Shown in pieces: positions 21,812 through 32,599 of a stretch of DNA of 64,000 nt. Position 1 is the first letter of the stretch, and the number at the start of each line of letters is the position of its first letter. Below the pieces are notes generated by a model. That model had not been told where the DNA came from. It made no database searches and worked only from the letters and a program-made list of their open reading frames with translations. The stretch is taken from assembly GCF_000340215.1 (NCBI RefSeq), contig NW_006921534.1, positions 2,933,057 to 2,997,056 on the forward strand. The letters run 5' to 3'. This DNA comes from Pseudocercospora fijiensis CIRAD86 (lineage: Eukaryota > Ascomycota > Dothideomycetes > Mycosphaerellales > Mycosphaerellaceae). Position numbers and translations under genes: made by a program.

Positions 21812-23889
21812 TATTAAGCAAATAAGAATCGTATAGCAAACGGTTAAGAAACTAATTAGAACGGGATAAGCCGTCTTCCTTTAGACGTTCGCCCTATAGC
21901 AGTACCTCCGAGATAAAGGGGTTTACGCCCTTAGTGAAATTTATCTTAGTCTAGAGAATACTAATAACATTAGACGGGAAATCCGACGACAAAAGCTTAT
22001 TTATTACCTAGACGGAACGACGATAAATAGAGTCTAATTTAAGTATAATATCGAGCGGAAGAACCCCGAAACGGTAAGTAAGTCGATTCCTATTCGATTG
22101 TTATTCCGTTTACATCCGATTTATATTCGATTTACATTACTTTGTTAAAGCAATCCGATTCTACTAACATTCGATTTAGCAATATATTTAGGGTATATAG
22201 TAGACAGAACAAGAGTGTATAACTATTATATTCTTCGTAGAGTAGGCGTCGCTATTCCTTTCCTTCGATACCTTCGAGGTCGATATATCGTTCTAACGTA
22301 TTAAGGAAAAGAATATAAACGAAGTAATTCTCGGACGATAGGATAAAGAGCGAACTATTCGTAAGTAATTCGCATTCCGATGCTATTTAAATATTATTCT
22401 ATTCTAAATACATTCTTAGTCCTTATCTTCGCCCGAGCCTACGTCCGTAGAGAATCCGAGTCTATATACTAGAACTTCTTTACGCAAGTCTTCGGAAGGA
22501 TACGTAAGGTTACTAGAACGGTAGTAACCTTTCACTATATCTACGGTAAAGGAATTCGAGCGGTCGTAACCGACCTAAACTTAAAGCAGGCTAAAGATAT
22601 AAGAAAGCATTCTTATAGTAATAATATTACGATAACATTGCGATAACAAACGCTTCTTCTAGGCTTAGGACTTTATCTTTAAGAAATTGACTATTAAAAC
22701 CGCGATTAGAGGGTGCAACTCGAATATATTATCCTCTATTGCGTAATCTATTAGCGGAGGAACATTAATAAGGCTATTTAGAACGAGAGCCTATACGATC
22801 GATCGATCCTTTTCGCTCGGATAGATAGTATCCGTAGATTGAAATTAAAAGAGGCTTATATTAAGGAAGTTAAAGCTTTAGCAGGTAAGTGAGAAAGCTT
22901 TTAGATTGGAATCTAAAATAAATCCTATCGCTAGGTTATTTAAACGAGAAAGTAGCAAGGTAGGCTAGGTATAAGCTCTATCGCTATATCCGCTATAGCC
23001 TAGTACCCGCCTTCTTAAATATTCCTAAGGCAACTTAGCGGACAATTAGATACTATACTAATACAATCGAGTTAGCCGGGAAACAGGGGTACTATACTAG
23101 AAAGCATCGGGAAATTCTACCTACGATTAATGCGTATATTAAAGCTTTCTAAAAGGTTTCCGATTAGTTTAACAAAGCAATAATATTGAAATAGCGCTAC
23201 TATCTTAAATCGAAAGACTCTAATATCTATAAAAAACATCGAGTCCTATAGCGTTCGTTTAATATAGCGGGCTTACTCCGTATACTCGTTAGCAACGAAG
23301 AGTAAACACTAATATAGTATAAGTAATCGTTATTCGAATAGTATCGGAATAACATTAACTTCCCTATCTAGAGAACCGCTATCGTAAACGGGATGCGATA
23401 GAAAAGAGAACAGAACGAGAATTTAATAAGGATGCAATCGTCGCCGAAGAACCGAGTAGTACTTAGACACTAAAGCGGCGTCGTTCGGCGCTATCGTTAC
23501 GAGCGAAGGAAAGTCTAGCCTTACGTAAAGTAACTAGTACGCCGACACTACCGAGTATACCGGCGACTAGCGACGATATACCGCCGATCGACGTAGAGCT
23601 TCTAGAACGGTAGAATAAGGCGAAACGAGAGATGCTAGATCTCCTTTGCGAGGAAATAGTATTAAAAGAACAGATAAGAGAGAAAGGTTTGTAATTAGTA
23701 TATTAAAGGATTTAGATTAGTATAGGAAACGATTTAGACTGTAATACAAAAATAATTATAACTACTAGTATTCACTTCTATAAGATTCTTAACCCGCCTA
23801 GAACTCCCCCGCTATTCTATTTACATCCTATTCTTATTCCATTCTTATACTATTCTTATTCTATTCTTATTCCTTCGTTACCGCTCTAA

Positions 23890-26138
23890 GAGCCCTTAAG
23901 CTATCGTCCGCGAGATCTTAAAATAATACTCGGTATTTATAGCTACGGAAGAGGTCTTAGGTCTATCCGTTTCGTAAACAGGTCGGACAGCGATCGTGCT
24001 ATCCCTACTAACGTAGAAGACCGATAGCGCTCCCGAAATTAATCTAAATAGAATAAGAATAGACTTGCAATCGTTTGAGATATAAATAAGAGTAGGCTTA
24101 CCGCGTTTCCTCGCTTATATCTAGGCACTCGAATAGAACTATAAGAGAGAGGCTATAGATCGGGAAATCCCTATCGAGGATATAAGGGCTGCTAAGCTAG
24201 TACTAGCTTAGGCGGAGGGGCTATCCGGACTAGTAGCGTAGGCGTAATAGGCGGATTAATCGAAGGCTCGGGCGTAGGCCTTTTCGGGGGCTAAGCCGGG
24301 GGGGGTTCGGTACTAGGCTCTCGCTTAACATTAGAATCCGAAACGGATATTATTAGTTTCGGATTGCGAGAAGGCGCCGACGGGGCATTTATCGCATTCT
24401 ATTTAGAAGCGGATACCGCGAGCTTCTCGAGGTCCCCGAGGGGGTTTTCTTCCTCTAGGTTATAGACCGAGCCCTCCGACTTATCCGAAGAAATTACTAT
24501 CGGCGCTAATTTATACGATTTAGAAATACTAGAAATATTAGTAAGAGGTCGACGATAGATAGGATAAAACGAAGATTATTACTTACCGCCGTCGCGACTC
24601 TTTAGTTTTATTCTTATCGTCCGGAGCAGTCTTATAAGCAAGGTTAATTTTTTTAAGGCGTATTTCTACCGTCGTAGGTTAAATAGATTCGCATTCTAAT
24701 TACAAACCTTTTTATCGGACTCGATTTCCGGATAGCGATAGGACTCTTAGGCCGTACCGCTATAGGACTTAGTCCTAACTATTCCGATTCCTCGTCGTCC
24801 TCGTTAGCGTCGCTATTGTTAGTACTTATCGACAGGGTTCTTTCTCGAGGTATCGGATTTTTCGAAGATATAGCCGTTTTATCTCGATTAGACCTATAAT
24901 TTATTAGTACTAAATTAAGTATAGAAACAGAGGCATTTAAAGACTTAGTATTATAACCCGTTGCTTTTACTAACCGAGATCCTTTAGCCTTACCGCCCCT
25001 AAGAAAAGTTAGTAAAAAATCATTTAAATCTAAAATTATTAAGAAAGCCCGAGGACTATTATTAGATTCTTATTAGTTTGAGAATAGTTTAATAGTACTT
25101 ATTGCTTTCTTATTAGTATTAGAAGGGTATCTCCTAACTCTAACGCTACGCTAACTATACTAAAAAAACCCTACTTACAAGGTCTCTCTGCCCGAAATAA
25201 TGTCGTCGAGGTTAGCCGCGAACTTAGCCTTAGCCTTACTCTTCTTAGACGAGCGTAAGCTACGTAGGGTAGTAGGCTTTTCTAAAACGAATAAGAAACT
25301 ATTAGTACTTTTTCTTAAACTATTCTAAAACTAATAACATACCGATCCTATCTGCCTTCTTTAGGGTAGTATTAGCAGCCTTCTTTAGCGTCTTCGGCTT
25401 TAGCGTACTTGCCGCCTTCTTAGTTTCGTTAATATAGGCGTTGTTAGTAGCGACAGCTACCTTACGATACTATTCTAAATAGAATTAGCCTATATTTAAA
25501 CGTTTCCGAAACCATTCCGATTAGTATTATATACCCTTAGCCTTTTTCTTCGCCTTCTATCTATCTTAACCTTTACTCTTCTCGAATATAAGACTATATC
25601 TACCTTTATCGGTATTTGTACGTATATAGGCGAGAAGGGCGGAGAAGTCTTAGAATAGCTTATACTAAAACCAATTAGATACTATTGCTAATGCATTTAG
25701 ATTAGAAAAAACTTACTAAATATATATCGTTATCCTTACTAGCGGTAACGCGATAGATTACCTCGCCTAGTACTAGAATTTAGTCGTCGTCTAAGAAGGT
25801 ATTTTCGTCTACGACTAACTTAAATACCTCGAAGCCTTAAAAGCAATTAGAAATAAATATTAATAGAATAATAAAAGGACTTACTAATAGTTTTATATTC
25901 TTGCCCGCCGTATCGATATATACGAGGTAGTCTTTGTTATTAATAAGCTTCTAAGATAGGGCTATAGTAGAATCGAGTTTGAATAGATTAGCGAATCGAG
26001 TTAGAATAGATTAAGATTGGATTCTAAATAGACTAACGCTAGTAGAAGCTGCTATAGTAGGGGAAAGGAATAAGGGTTGCTTTCGGAAAGTCGAGCTTGT
26101 TTAAGCCGAGCGCGCGCACTAACCTGCGTACGGACCAT
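23890..26138 (-). pseudogene. RIPed multi-exon unknown ORF of the TIR element (second gene)
   Basis: ATG at 26138 (MVRTQ then a GTTAGT intron). Exons that read well are LINNKDYLVYIDTAGKNIKL, then after a 50-nt GTAAGT...TTTTAAG intron GFEVFKLVVDENTFLDDD and GEVIYRVTASKDNDIYL, then after a GTAAGT...GGTTTTAG intron a basic Ala/Lys/Thr-rich part (KAASTLKPKTLKKAANTT). A C-terminal part contains SEGSVYNLEEENPLGDLEKL. The lower boundary is approximate. The beta-rich first half recalls a chromatin-reader-like module (for instance BAH), but this is a weak impression; I do not recognise the family. It faces the other gene tail to tail. Confidence 0.45.
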
Positions 26139-26163
26139 TACGGCTTTCTCCGATTAGTCAATT

Positions 26164-26194
26164 CGGTGGTCAGCTCGGTGGTTTCGGTGGTCAG
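26164..26194 (-). repeat. Right terminal inverted repeat
   Basis: Reverse complement of 15044-15074 with two or three differences; it ends 15 bp inside the right target-site duplication and overlaps the leader just upstream of ATG 26138. Confidence 0.75.
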
Positions 26195-26209
26195 GATTTC
26201 TGTGTCCCC

Positions 26210-26220
26210 CTTACCCGAGA
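26210..26220 (+). repeat. Right target-site duplication of the 11.2-kb element
   Basis: CTTACCCGAGA, identical to 15020-15030. Host-like, non-RIPed sequence resumes immediately after it. Confidence 0.7.
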
Positions 26221-27156
26221 ATAGATGGCGGATAAAATCCTGAGATGCTTTTCCTGTGCTCGGAACTCTTGGATACACCATAAGGTCTAGATTGATTGCG
26301 ATGGTCGTCATGAAGCGATCGTTTCTCGCCGCATCGCCGATACAGTGTCCTCGTTGCAGCGACATCATTGAATTCGGAAGTCCTGTGGGTGGATGAAGGA
26401 GGCGGAGCGAGCGAAGGAAACACATCTATCAGCCTGCAAATTGCTAGCTGTGTAGTTATGACAGCACCAAAAGTCTTTCTGCGCTGTCATTGAGCAAACC
26501 AACGACTGGCTCTCTGGAAATCATCTTCGAAGAAATATGAGACACAGCAGCGCTCTTGTGGGAGCATATCTCGTTCGAAAGTCAATATTCGCAAGGCCGC
26601 TGAGGAATCAAAAGGATCAGTGAGTGGGCTGCTCCGATCGGCCGCCACTGTTACAATGCAGTGAAGCTCTTACGAGTTTTTAACCTCTGCCACATCGACA
26701 TCGATTGTGGTGAACAAGCGACACCTCCACCAGAACAACATCAAGATGCCTGAGCGCAGGTCCTCCACGACAGGCGTGGATGTGTCCCGCACTCGAGCGC
26801 TGATCGGCGGGTAAAGGACTGGTGCGCACTCAGGTCATTGTAAGTTGTGCTGGATTACGACTTAGAGTCGCTCACGCCGGCTCCAGTTCGATGAGGAGGC
26901 TTGACCCGAGACTAACCGGCCGAGTCCGCAAAAGAAATCCCATTGCACTTCGGGTATTCCCCATTCGCGTTCGTTCGAGACTGCTTGCGGTCCAGGCGGG
27001 CGATGGTTGTTCATCAGCCCATGGCGCGCGCGCCGGGTCTGAAGAACAAAAAGGTGTGTTGTTGTCTTGCCAACATCCCACGAGTGAGCATTGGGGTCAG
27101 GCGGTATGCTGGATACAAGTCTGTACAATCTGTCGGTTCAATCAGCTATGCGAGAC
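26221..27156. other. Non-RIPed flank between the TIR element and the uniporter gene
   Basis: About 935 bp of ordinary composition. A minus-strand ATG frame at 26425 (MCFLRSLRLLHPPTG...) runs to the element and meets a GTAAGG at the junction; a plus-strand frame contains AASPIQCPRCSDIIEFG. A 22-codon ATG frame starts at 26746 (MPERRSSTTGVDVSRTR). None is convincing alone. The right part is the 3' flank of the uniporter gene. Confidence 0.35.
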
Positions 27157-28740
27157 TCAATCATCCTTCTCTTCTTCGCCATCTTTCTCCTTCTCCTTAT
27201 TTCCAGCTTCTTTCTTCTTTCTCTCCTTTCTAAGAGCCTCCCTAACCTTCTCGTCACCCTCATCCTTGGTCTCATCCCAGTCGACATCGTATTCCTCAGC
27301 GACCATCTTGATTTCTCTCCTTAACCTGTTTCCTTCATCAATCAACATCTCCCACTTAGGCAGATGAAACCCTTTGGCTTGGTACAATTGGCTCTGCCGT
27401 CTTGATACAGTAAAGTTCATGGCTGACTTGTAGCTCACTTCGCGATTGTGGTACAAAAACCACATGTAACCGCCGATCAAACCAGAAAGACCGACGAGAT
27501 AGGTCACAGGCTCCATGACATCCCAGCCTAGATCTGTGAGGAAAGTCAAATAATACACCTGCATGTACGTCAGTCAATGTAGCATCTCAGCTCATGGAAT
27601 ATCACTCACAGCTCCCCACCAACCGATCAAGCCAGCAAAACCCAGTCTTGCCACATTCTTCGCACCACGATGCGCCAATTCGTCGCATTCACTCTTCAGC
27701 TGCGCCATACTGGATATACGGGCCGAAGTCTTCCGCAGGCGCATTCTCAAATAGTATGTGCGGTCATTGAAGCTTGGAACTCCAACACAAATAGCCTCAG
27801 GGGCTCCCTCAATGTCCACTGCGAATTCCTTTCCTCTCGCCGCATCACGAATGAAATCTCCAATCTCGGTGCTCGGACTCCACTTGACGAAGTTTGGTCG
27901 CGGAGGATGTCCAGGCTCTTCGTGCGACTTTGGGCCACCCTTCGTGCTTCCGCGGATGACACCAGTTCTCTGCCGCTTGCCATCGACCATTTCTTCATCG
28001 GCATCCTCAACATCGTCCTCTTTCTTTTCACGTCGTGCCTGCCGTTCTTCAGTCGCCTCGTCCTCTCCGACTGAGCCCTCCATACTGTCTTCTGCACGAA
28101 AAGTAATGTTTGGAGGTCGCTGCTTCCCGCTCTTCTCCTCATCGTAGAATGGCAGCTCACTCTGGATCAGACGTTCGAGGTAGCTCAATGGCTGCTGCGG
28201 ATGGACCAACAAGGCCAAAGGTTCCACATCTTTGCGATCATTGTTATGATCTCTCGTTGTCAGAGGGAGGATGAGCTTCAGCATGCGTGATGGTGTGGTC
28301 AAAAGCTTTCCTTTGGTCATCGCCCCGGCGCTTCGATTTCGTTGAACAGGAGGGACATCAGAGCCGTCTCGCATCCATGGGCTGCGCGACTGCATCGCTT
28401 TGCTTTGCCTTTCCACCTTGCTGAAGTGGTCCTTTTCTGCTTTCGTGACATGCTGTGAAAGGCCAGTCGCTGGCTGCGAATACGAGCTGTCTGCTGCTGA
28501 CTGAGTGTCGTATGGCTTTGTCTTTTCTCGTATTTGCGCCGTGTTCGAGGTCGAGAAAGCGCGTTCGTGTCGTGTCGCGGATGAAAGAGCTGCTATCGGT
28601 GGTGGTGGCGGCGATGGCGATGCCGGCATGGTGCTTGTCACACGCGCTCGAGCTCTCCGGAAGGCCGATGCACGCGTCGCGGCGAAATTGGTGGCCCGCG
28701 GAGCTGCCCGAACGATCCAGCGAGCGACGAAAGGCTCCAT
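27157..28740 (-). CDS. MCU1: Mitochondrial calcium uniporter pore subunit
   Basis: Two exons on the minus strand (28740-27610 and 27558-27157) around a 51-nt GTGAGT...TGCAG intron give 510 aa. ATG 28740 is used because it has a good context (ACAATGG) and opens an Arg-rich amphipathic presequence (MEPFVARWIVRAAPRATNF); the frame extends upstream only to another ATG at 28809. The N-terminal 330 residues are a disordered stretch followed by the matrix domain. TM1 (GLIGWWGAVYYLTFLTDLGW, residues about 368-387) leads into the pore motif WDVMEPVTYL, a D-V-M-E version of the usual D-I-M-E selectivity filter, then TM2 and a Lys/Glu-rich coiled-coil tail. It conducts calcium across the inner mitochondrial membrane. 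No EMRE-like gene is seen nearby. Confidence 0.92.
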
Positions 28741-29128
28741 TGTGGGAGGATCGTTTCTAGCATGTCTCAGCAGTGTGAAAAGGTCAAATTGTCTGGCTGG
28801 TCTGCACATTCCAAGATTCACCTGTCTCGCACATATGACGAGCCGCCTACGTCATTCCACGTGGCCCAAATCATTGTACGACGACGGCAGTACACATGTC
28901 CTTTCCTTTCCCACTTCAGTGTTGAGCTGGCGACGACTGAGGGAACGCTGAGAAGTGCGGTCGGAGAGGATTCTTGTAGATGTTGAACTCACACCGTTTC
29001 GGCGTGTCTATCCGGGAGCGACGGAGCTCTTGAACGCTCTGTACTCTATATACGCCGTCGTAGGCACTGTCGTTATGGAAGCTGTCTTCGGAATATCCTC
29101 CCTCTGCAATGCCCTTCCATCATGCCTT
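28741..29128. promoter_or_regulatory. Upstream region of the calcium uniporter gene
   Basis: 388 bp between the uniporter start and the stop of the next minus-strand gene. It must hold the uniporter promoter and the 3' UTR of the GPI-type gene. No specific element recognised. Confidence 0.4.
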
Positions 29129-29914
29129 TCATCGTCTCATCAAGATCAACCCACCCATTAAATGCAATGCCAGCAACATGGCAAACATCTTGCCAGCCTT
29201 CAGCACACTTCGTCTGATGGCGTCTGCCTCTACAATAAGAATGGTGCCACAGCTACCGCTCCCGGTCGTTGGCAATCCTGGTCCAACAGCCACAAGAGTC
29301 GAGCAATATCCACCTCCGGCGTAGCCAACTGTCTGCACCGTGACTGGGCTCTGCGTCGTAACAATGCCTCCGCCGCCTGCTACGTAGACTGTGGTGCCGG
29401 GGTGCTGGTATATGGTCGATGCTTCCTGATAGTATGTGGTCGTCGGCGCTTGAACGGAGCCAGAACATGTCTTGCCATTCGGACAGCATGCGACAACCGA
29501 ATTCGCCCATTGACAGTAGTTGCCAGATGGACAGCAGCTGGTGCCTTTGTCAGCTCTCCATCTTCCTGTAACGAATGTAGCGCAGCGCTCGTAGATTGGA
29601 CCTGAAAAGTGCCACATTGAAAGCTGCAAGTGCGCTGATCGTACTTACTAGCTGGGTTGCTGGATGTTGGTACAGCTCACAGGAAAGTTCGCAGGACATT
29701 GCGCTTGAACGGCACCTGTTGCTGTACCATCACTGCCTCCGCCTCCGCTCGTGCCGCTGTACACCCCATTGCCGTTGACAATCTGCAGCGAGCCTGTGAA
29801 GTTATTGATCTCTTGAGCTGTCGTGGTCGCGGCCAACGAGGATAGTATGCTCCAGACGAGGAGGATCGAGGGGATCGGTGCGCGCCTCCGCACTGTGCTG
29901 TGCGACAGCATCAT
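29129..29914 (-). CDS. Secreted Cys-rich GPI-anchored-type surface protein
   Basis: Two exons on the minus strand: 29914-29649 and 29537-29129, 224 aa. ATG 29914 (GCCATGATG context) opens a signal peptide whose hydrophobic core is SILLVWSILSSLAATTTAQ. The mature part has CPANFPVSCTNIQQPS, joined by splicing to YCCPSGNYCQWANSVVACCP, the repeated CCPSG...CCPNG pattern of fungal cell-wall and GPI proteins. The intron acceptor is set by this: only the CCAG at 29538 restores an open frame into the CCPSG motif; two nearer AGs give stops or the wrong frame. A Thr/Ser/Gly-rich stalk follows. The C-terminal hydrophobic segment (MFAMLLALHLMGGLILMRR) is consistent with a GPI signal or a membrane anchor. 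Role in wall or surface interaction is inferred. Confidence 0.75.
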
Positions 29915-30490
29915 GGCGACTCCTCGGCGCTCCTTTGCGATGCGTCTTAGTGGCTGGGAAGGCGGTGCACTCGAGCTCGGTCTTGGTATCTTCAGCTTCG
30001 AGTCGGGGCTGGCATTCTCGATTCCTGCACGTACAATGTCTCTCTTCCACCTCTTTTCACAAACTCCAGCAACGAATGTATTGCGCAACGAAAGACAGAC
30101 ATAAGCGAGAGAGAGAAAGAGAGTGAGTCGCACGAATAGAAGGTGGTTGGAAGCTTACTGAAACTTGATGGTAGCCGAGTATGTGCAGGCTTCGAGCTTG
30201 TTTGCGCTCATGCATAATGCATATGCCCTGTATCGTGGGCAGCCTTGCAAGCATTGCACTTCCCGGCAGCTCCGCGGGCATCAATGCTGGTGAGACGGTA
30301 ACTTGGGCAAAGACACGGCGGCATCACGATTCCGAGCCTCCCGGCGGTTTCTAGATGGCTGTGTGGGTGAAGACGATGTCGGTGGCGATGTGTAGGGAGA
30401 AGAGAGAAGCGATTGAGCTGCTGCTGCCGAAGATGTCTTGATGACAGGGGAGCTCAATTTGGAGCTGAGGCCGCGTATGCTTGCCACCGA
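29915..30490. other. Promoter of the GPI-type gene, with a GA repeat, up to the RIPed block
   Basis: Ordinary composition with a GAGA-rich tract at 30107-30126. A minus-strand open frame at 30281-30487 (GLSSKLSSPVIKTSSAAAA..., Ser/Ala/Pro-rich, 68 codons) has no ATG and is cut by the repeat boundary; it resembles the start of a mitochondrial-type precursor whose 5' end was removed by the adjoining element. That reading is weak. Confidence 0.3.
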
Positions 30491-30569
30491 TTATGGCGGT
30501 TATCCACTGTAGTTGTATAACCGATTATCGCTAACTCTTGATAACTAATATTGTCCGCTTGTAACCGTT

Positions 30570-30975
30570 GTTTATAATCGTAGGTGTCTCGCTCTCGCTA
30601 ATATATTGCTATATATAGCAAGATCTATAAAACCGGCTCTTAAGGTAGTTTTATAGCTATCTATATACTAAGTAGACTTCCGGCGCGCCGCCGCTATATC
30701 TACCTCTTTTAAAGCCGTATTTCCAATAGTATAGCGATTATAAGGGTATAGTTAACGATAGAACCGTAGAACGTTTATAATCGTAGGTATCTCGCTCTCG
30801 CTAATATATTACTATATATAGTAAGATCTATAAAACCGGCTCTCGAGGTAGTTTTATAGCTATCCGTACGCTAAGTAGACTTCCGGCGCGCCGCCGCTAT
30901 ATCTACCTCTTTTAAAGCCGTATTTCTAATAGTATAGCAATTATAAGGGTATAGTTAATAATAGAACGATTATTA
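30570..30975 (+). repeat. Tandem duplication, 203-bp unit, two copies
   Basis: The segment beginning GTTTATAATCGTAGGT at 30570 recurs at 30773 with about 93% identity over 200 bp, including CTTCCGGCGCGCCGCCGC. Differences are almost all C/T or G/A at CA/TG sites. It lies in the 5' flank of the Harbinger transposase, where subterminal repeats often bind transposase. Confidence 0.85.
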
Positions 30976-31040
30976 GCGGTTATTCTAGTAGTAGCGGCGG
31001 TCTTAGTAGTACCGCTATTCTTCCTCGAAGAGATACCGCG

Positions 31041-32184
31041 ATTTTAAAGGCGCGAGCACTATCGACCGAGCGGCCGCGCGACGACTTAGATAGAGCGTAA
31101 TAAATTCGAGAAAGAGGTATTTAAGGTATTAAATAGACCGTTACGATATTGTCTAGAAAGAACGCGCCTTAGGCAACCGGTATTACTATCGTTAATCGAG
31201 GAATTAAAGGAATACGGTAGATTAGAGTCTAAGAAGTATTTAGTAGAGGTAAGAGTAGTTATATTTCTCGTATATATTAGCTATAATAGTACCTACTTAG
31301 AGTTAGCTAACGACTTCGGTATCTTAAGAGATATAGCGGCGTATATCGTACGAGAGGTTTCGAAGTGCGTATATCGTATTACTAAGCGGTAGATAAAGCT
31401 TCTAGATTATACTAAGAAACCGGCGTAGGCAGAAGGTAAAGATAGTAGCAAGTTTTAGCTATACTTTAAGGGTGTTATAGGCGCCCTTAATAGTACGTTA
31501 TTAATTACTAGTCTACGGAAGATTAATACTAATCTATAGCGGTATCGGAAGGGATTTATCGCTTAGAATATAATAGCTACTTACGACTCGTCCTTACGCT
31601 TCCTATTTATTATACTAGGTTACGAGGGCTTAGCGACCGACAGTACTATATTAAGGAAGGCCTATTAGTTAGGTTTCGAGGTACTAGATAGATACTTCTA
31701 CCTCGCCGACGGTAGTTATTCCTTTAAAGATCTACGCCTTTTTATACTATACTAAAGGACGAGATATTACCTCCGAGAGTAGGGTAAGGTAGAAGTAAGA
31801 CCCGAGAATTATAAGGAGTTATTTAACCTCCGCTACGCTTAGCTTCGCAACTATATCGAGAGAGTATTTAGTATCTTAAACCGCCGGTTTAAGATTATTA
31901 AATATAGGCTAAATAGCTAGTCGATAGCTTAGTAAAACCGCTTTATTATCGCCTATACTATTGTCTATAATTTTATTATTTCCGATAGCCGATAACCGCT
32001 CTCGAAGGAGCTACATTTAGTACCTACTAAAGCTAAATTAAATACGGCGAGGGACGCTAATACAACGGCGGAGGTCTATCTAGATAACGAGAAGTACGGT
32101 AATAAAGCTATTAACGACAAATACTACGTAGACTTTCGCGATAGGATAGCGTAGTAGATGTTTACGGACTATAATACGTATTAA
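31041..32184 (+). pseudogene. PIF/Harbinger transposase (DDE_Tnp_4-like), inactivated
   Basis: A continuous frame with TAG/TAA replacing Gln/Trp. Motifs in order: FKGVIGALNSTLL (first catalytic Asp of the GALDGT box is Asn), YRKGFIA, then RFLFIILGYEGLATDSTIL (second Asp intact), YFYLADGSYSF, the RTRYYLRE box, and LRNYIERVFSILNRRFKIIK with the catalytic Glu. This order is diagnostic for Harbinger transposases. Start and end are approximate. It is followed by a charged tail. Confidence 0.8.
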
Positions 32185-32599
32185 ATAAGGACAGGTCTTA
32201 ATATAAGGGCGTAGAAGCAAGAAGCACTAGTTAGAGTATAGCGAAGAATATAGTAGAGAGTAGAGGTAGTCGCTAGATATAAAGGTAAATAGCGGGGACC
32301 TGTTTTTAGTAAGGAATTTAGTAAGGAGCGCTGTTTCTACGTTCGAGGCGTTATATTCGGACTTTACTATCGCTTCTATCGAAATGCTAGTAGGGTATAA
32401 ATCGCTTAGTCTTAGCATTATTAGAGTTCGAGTTAATAGGATGTCGTTTTCTTATATATGCAAACGCCTATACGTAACTAATATTTGCTAGTAAAAATTA
32501 ATAACACCTTTATACAAATTAATAGTATAGACGTTAGCGTGTATTTACATCGAAAAGTCGTCCTAATACCTAGAACCTATATATATAACGTTTAATATA

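Larger units (their letters stand above)
15240..23694 (+). pseudogene. RIPed multi-exon ORF of an uncharacterised multicopy fungal family, split by a LINE
   Basis: Boundaries are approximate on the left. The 5' part (about 15240-16853) contains GYDCLGIKQC-like and PNLARKNALRYI segments; the 3' part (about 21812-23694) contains an exon with LIFARAYVRRESESIY, then FGRIRKVTRTVVTFHYIYGK followed by DLNLKQAKDI. Later exons read GLGLYL, then an AFLNIPKAT segment and NTIELAGKQGYY. It ends with a charged segment (KREMLDLLCEEIVLKEQIRE) and TAA. Introns of about 55-120 nt begin GTAAGT and end TTAG. Many TAG/TAA codons replace Gln. I have a memory of such proteins as repeated hypotheticals in ascomycete genomes; a transposase role is plausible but not demonstrated. 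Confidence 0.5.
15031..26209. mobile_element. RIP-degraded TIR element with two convergent genes (about 11.2 kb, 6.3 kb without the nested LINE)
   Basis: The element is bounded by an 11-bp direct repeat and carries 31-bp inverted repeats 13-15 bp inside each end (two to three mismatches), each containing two copies of CTGACCACCG. Between them dinucleotide use changes abruptly to the RIP pattern. Two intron-containing reading frames face each other: a plus-strand one ending at 23694 and a minus-strand one starting at ATG 26138. A LINE sits in the plus gene. An 11-bp duplication with inverted termini fits a cut-and-paste DNA transposon, closest to the Mutator-like size class (8-11 bp). I could not find a convincing MULE DDE motif, so the superfamily is left open. 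Confidence 0.65.

Noticed and set aside
15031..26209. Starship-type giant element with a tyrosine recombinase captain
   Set aside because: No DUF3435-like recombinase motif was seen, and the unit has inverted repeats and an 11-bp duplication instead.
29538..29629. Nearer acceptor sites for the GPI-type gene intron
   Set aside because: They create a stop codon or leave the CCPSG motif out of frame; only the acceptor at 29538 joins the Cys-rich halves.
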